Shown here: piece by piece, positions 32,026-34,800 of the stretch
How positions within the stretch are numbered: the stretch's first letter is position 1
How the letters are laid out: every line of letters begins with the position of its first letter
Assembly: GCA_031835245.1 (NCBI GenBank)
Contig: JAVKOQ010000470.1
Span: 1 to 34,800 of the forward strand
Reading direction: 5' to 3'
DNA length: 34,800 bases
Source: Balamuthia mandrillaris
Taxonomy: Eukaryota > Discosea > Longamoebia > Balamuthiidae
Notes under the pieces: generated by a model
The model's database searches: none
Told to the model about the DNA's origin: nothing
The model's input: the letters and a program-made list of their open reading frames with translations, nothing else
Position numbers and translations under genes: made by a program

Positions 32026-34800
32026 TTAAATCCAAGGAGCCCATCCACCATACGTTCTTCCGAGTATGTTGGGATCAGTGGCCTGGTCCACCAAACAATC
32101 CACCTGTTCTTTCACAGAAGAGCACCTCTCTCCCACCATTCCTCTTATTCTTCTTCTTCTTTGCTTCGTGGATTCTGTCTCTGCTTTTGTCTTGTTCTTC
32201 GTATTCTTGTTGGCTTCCTCATCATCCTTTGCAAGAACGATCCTCTCGAGGGCAGACAAGTAAGGAGCTTCCGCGTGAACGCTTCCTCTCAGCTCTTTGA
32301 CGGTGATATAAGCCGGGTTCATGCCTTCCAACTTGAGGCGAGCGATTTCGATCTTTTCTTTGGGGAACCAATTGCTTCCTCCCTCTTCTCCTTCTTTTCC
32401 TTCCTTCCCTTCTTTTCCTTCTCCACTTTCTCCCATTTCACTGGAAGAAGAAGCAGCAGAAGACGAAGAAGAGGATGACGACGAAGAAGATGAAGAAGAA
32501 GAAGCAGATGACGACGAGGAAGCACCAGATCCCTTTTGCTCACGCACAAGCCGACGTGAGAGTTTCACCCAATCGAGCAAAGGTTCTTTGATGAAGACAT
32601 CCATCGTGTTGAGGAGAACATCTCGATGGTCGCGAAGGGCGGTTAACGCGTGCACCATGTTGTGCTTGAGGAGCCCCTCGTGGTCCAGCGGGAGAAGAAA
32701 GTTGGTCAGTTGGCGAGTTAAACGGAATGGCATTAGCTCGGGGATGGGGAGGAATTGAGTAGCTGTTCCGAATGCGTGACCAAAGTCGATTCCTATCAAT
32801 CCACCTCTGGGAAAAGGAGGGAGAAGAAGAAGAGAAGAAAGAGAGAATGGAAGAAGAGGGTTAAAATGGAACGAGGAAAGAGCGATAGTAGAGAAGAGAA
32901 AAAAAAAACGAAAGAGGAGAAAGAGAGTACGTGGTGAGATCAAGAAGAAAGTTTTCCAAATGACGATCTCCAATTCCTGTTTAGTGAGAGAAGACCCATA
33001 AACTAAGTATCCACAGTGGACAAAGAAAAAAAACTCACAGGAAAGATCTTACCAATGATATACGAAGCAATGTTAAAGACGGAGAGAGAGCGTGCAAACT
33101 GGGAGCGAATGGAGAGATAAGCCTCTGGAGAGGAGGACAGAGCCACGATACCGCGCTTCAACAAGTCCCATGGCAACAAGGAGTGTTGTTGCTCCACCTT
33201 GGCTTCCGTGTTTTCGGCAGTTGCATTCATGAACATCGCCTGATACAATGTAGGTAACGATTGTTGTGCCTTTGTGTTATAATAGTTAGAATTAATAATG
33301 TTGAGAAGAAAAACAATCAACAATACCTTAGCGGACTTGAGATACTTTGCAAAGGAGCGCAGCCACTGATCATGTATCTGGGCAGCCTGAATCTTCAAGA
33401 TGCTAACTTCGGCCGGGTTCTTCCTCAAATCCCTCGCAATCTCCTCCTCAATGATCTCCTTCAGCGGCCTCGTATCGTTGAGCCACTGGATCATTCCCAC
33501 TTTGGTCGTCATTGGAACCACTTGGTAGGTCTTTATGCTGAGCCCGCGTTTGTGACAAGTGGGCGAGGAGAGAAAGATCTCGTTCATGATGGAGAAGAGC
33601 TGCTGCACTCGTTGATCGAGACGCAAGTCCTCGCCACCTTTAACTAAGTAGGGATAGTCTCGCTCGTCGTTACCGTGCATCTTGAGACGTTTGGGACGAC
33701 GGAGGGAACCCATGACGAGGAGCTTAGGATCAAAGCTGGTGACCTTGATGTGGGTCTCTGGTTGAGGCTTGCAAAGCCCGCTGTATTGGCCCGGAAGTTC
33801 TATGTACTATTTTTTAAAGGAGAGAAAATAAAGTAACAATAAGCAAAACAAAAAAAAGTAATGAAAGGAAAGAAATGAGGAAATGCGAACTTCAGGACTG
33901 GATTGGTCTGATTGCTCAAACTCGTTCAACCACAAGGAAAAATCCTGCAACTTCATGGCCTGTGTACGTTTCGGCTGCATCTTAGCCATCATCTTCGCAC
34001 TGAAGTCACCCACCAGCTTAACAAACGCATTAAACTGCATGCGACAAAGCTTGGACGCATCCTTGCCAAACGCGTTGTTGAAGAGGGTGTTCCACGCGGA
34101 GGCGAACTTCTTGTTGTAGGCACCGAGATGAGGGGCGGAGGGATTGAATACGTCTTCGTAGATTTGTTGGTGGAGGTGTTGGATCTTGCGGACATCTCTA
34201 CGTTTGTTCTTGATAAGAGGTTTCATGTCTTCCATCCAGTCCTTCCATCGATGTTCTTTTGTCACAAAAAAGAAACCGATAAGAAACCTAAGAATAATAT
34301 CAAAGTAGCAAGGAGAGAGAAACAGAAAACCATACCTGGATTGGTAAGCTTTTCCAACGCTTCCACGAAGTCATTTAGAAGAGGATTGTGCAAAATTCTA
34401 GCCAGTTGCAACAGTGAATACGCTTCTTTCTTTTGTCTTCCTTCTGATGACTCTCCTCTTCTTCTCCTTCCTCTTCCAAAGAAGCTCGAGTCATTTGTTT
34501 CCAGTCCAAGTTTAAATGGTCCGTGCTGATACGAAACGGGAAGTAAAGGGCTTGAGGATAGGACCTCGCAATCTCCACCAACAAAGGAAGAATGCAGTCT
34601 TTCTCGGGCGACTTGTCAATAAGAGCCATCATTTGAGAGATCCATCGTATGAACATCCAACACGGAACTTGTTTTGCCGTTTTGGCAAAGAGGGCTTGCA
34701 AAACGTTATCCTCTTTTTGTTTTTGTGTTTTTTTCGTCCCTATTTCCAAAGTTATAGAGGCATACGCTGAAAGAAGTTCGAGTAGACGCGGGAAGCGATC
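32026..34800 (-). CDS. PRKDC: DNA-dependent protein kinase catalytic subunit-like PIKK (C-terminal part)
   Basis: Exons seen: beyond the edge-34336, 34255-33891, 33806-33327, 33269-33053, 32976-32931, 32806-32026. The segment covers the end of the FAT domain (VPCWMFIRWISQMMALIDK, LTNPEHRWKDWM), the kinase domain (ELPGQYSG, MGSLRRPKRLKM, LVKGGEDLRLDQRVQQLF, the catalytic loop GIGDRHLENF, IDFGHAFG) and the FATC end (CLVDQATDPNILGRTYGGW, then APWI and stop), all very close to human DNA-PKcs. With Ku it acts in non-homologous end joining in the nucleus. Between kinase and FATC lies a long Ser run and a Gly/Glu/Lys tract absent from the human enzyme. In the exon at about 34430-34470 the frame changes by one step inside a GAA-rich stretch without a credible intron. 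The gene is incomplete at its 5' end. Confidence 0.93.

Overview
This is nuclear DNA of a unicellular eukaryote. Genes are tightly packed and lie on both strands. Most are split by short GT-AG introns, roughly 45-300 nt, often carrying CT-rich microsatellites. TATA boxes, AATAAA signals and a complete U1 snRNA gene are visible, and standard stop codons are used. Gene content (a DNA-PKcs-type kinase, a talin-like F0/RhoGAP signalling protein, a TRIC-like channel, a BAHD acyltransferase, a P450) together with composition fits a free-living amoeba, possibly a centramoebid amoebozoan of the Acanthamoeba/Balamuthia kind. That taxonomic placement is an inference and is not proven by the window. No virus-like element, insertion sequence or CRISPR array was seen.

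Layout from left to right. 0-1.4 kb: leucine-rich-repeat protein (-). 1.7-5.9 kb: 12-exon RhoGAP scaffold with ubiquitin-like F0/F1, PH, RhoGAP, SH3 and coiled coil (-). 6.5-8.2 kb: BAHD acyltransferase (-), head-to-head with a 9-exon cytochrome P450 (+, 9.0-11.1 kb); the spacer holds an 18-bp hairpin. 11.2-13.9 kb: mitochondrial thioredoxin-fold protein (-). 14.5-16.5 kb: mitochondrial TPR protein (+). 16.8-18.1 kb: secreted protein of unknown family (+). 18.5-18.7 kb: U1 snRNA (+), bracketed by 16-bp direct repeats. 19.0-20.2 kb: TRIC-like cation channel (-). 20.3-21.3 kb: decayed acetate kinase relic (-). 21.5-22.6 kb: YdeI-family protein with an acidic nuclear-type extension (+). 22.7-24.1 kb: SAP/HeH-repeat chromatin-type protein (-). 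24.3-24.5 kb: tandem tRNA-like B-box repeats. 24.55-26.7 kb: mitochondrial RbfA (+). 26.9-28.9 kb: Golgi-type glycosyltransferase (+). 29.1-31.2 kb: mitochondrial carrier of SLC25A34/35 type fused to four C-terminal EF-hands (-). 31.36-31.9 kb: Swi5 (+). 32.0-34.8 kb: C-terminal part of a DNA-PKcs-like kinase (-), running off the right edge.

Themes. Four genes look mitochondrial (thioredoxin-fold, TPR, RbfA, carrier). Two adjacent convergent genes serve double-strand-break repair (Swi5 for recombination, DNA-PKcs for end joining). The acyltransferase/P450 pair looks like a small tailoring module. The most unusual items are the carrier with EF-hands at the C-terminus, the F0-F1-PH-RhoGAP-SH3 protein, the tRNA-like tandem array, the U1 locus with its flanking repeats, and the acetate kinase relic. 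Three otherwise good genes show a one-step frame change, two of them in purine-rich tracts; these may be assembly errors. Exon boundaries were assigned by eye from splice signals, phase and family conservation.
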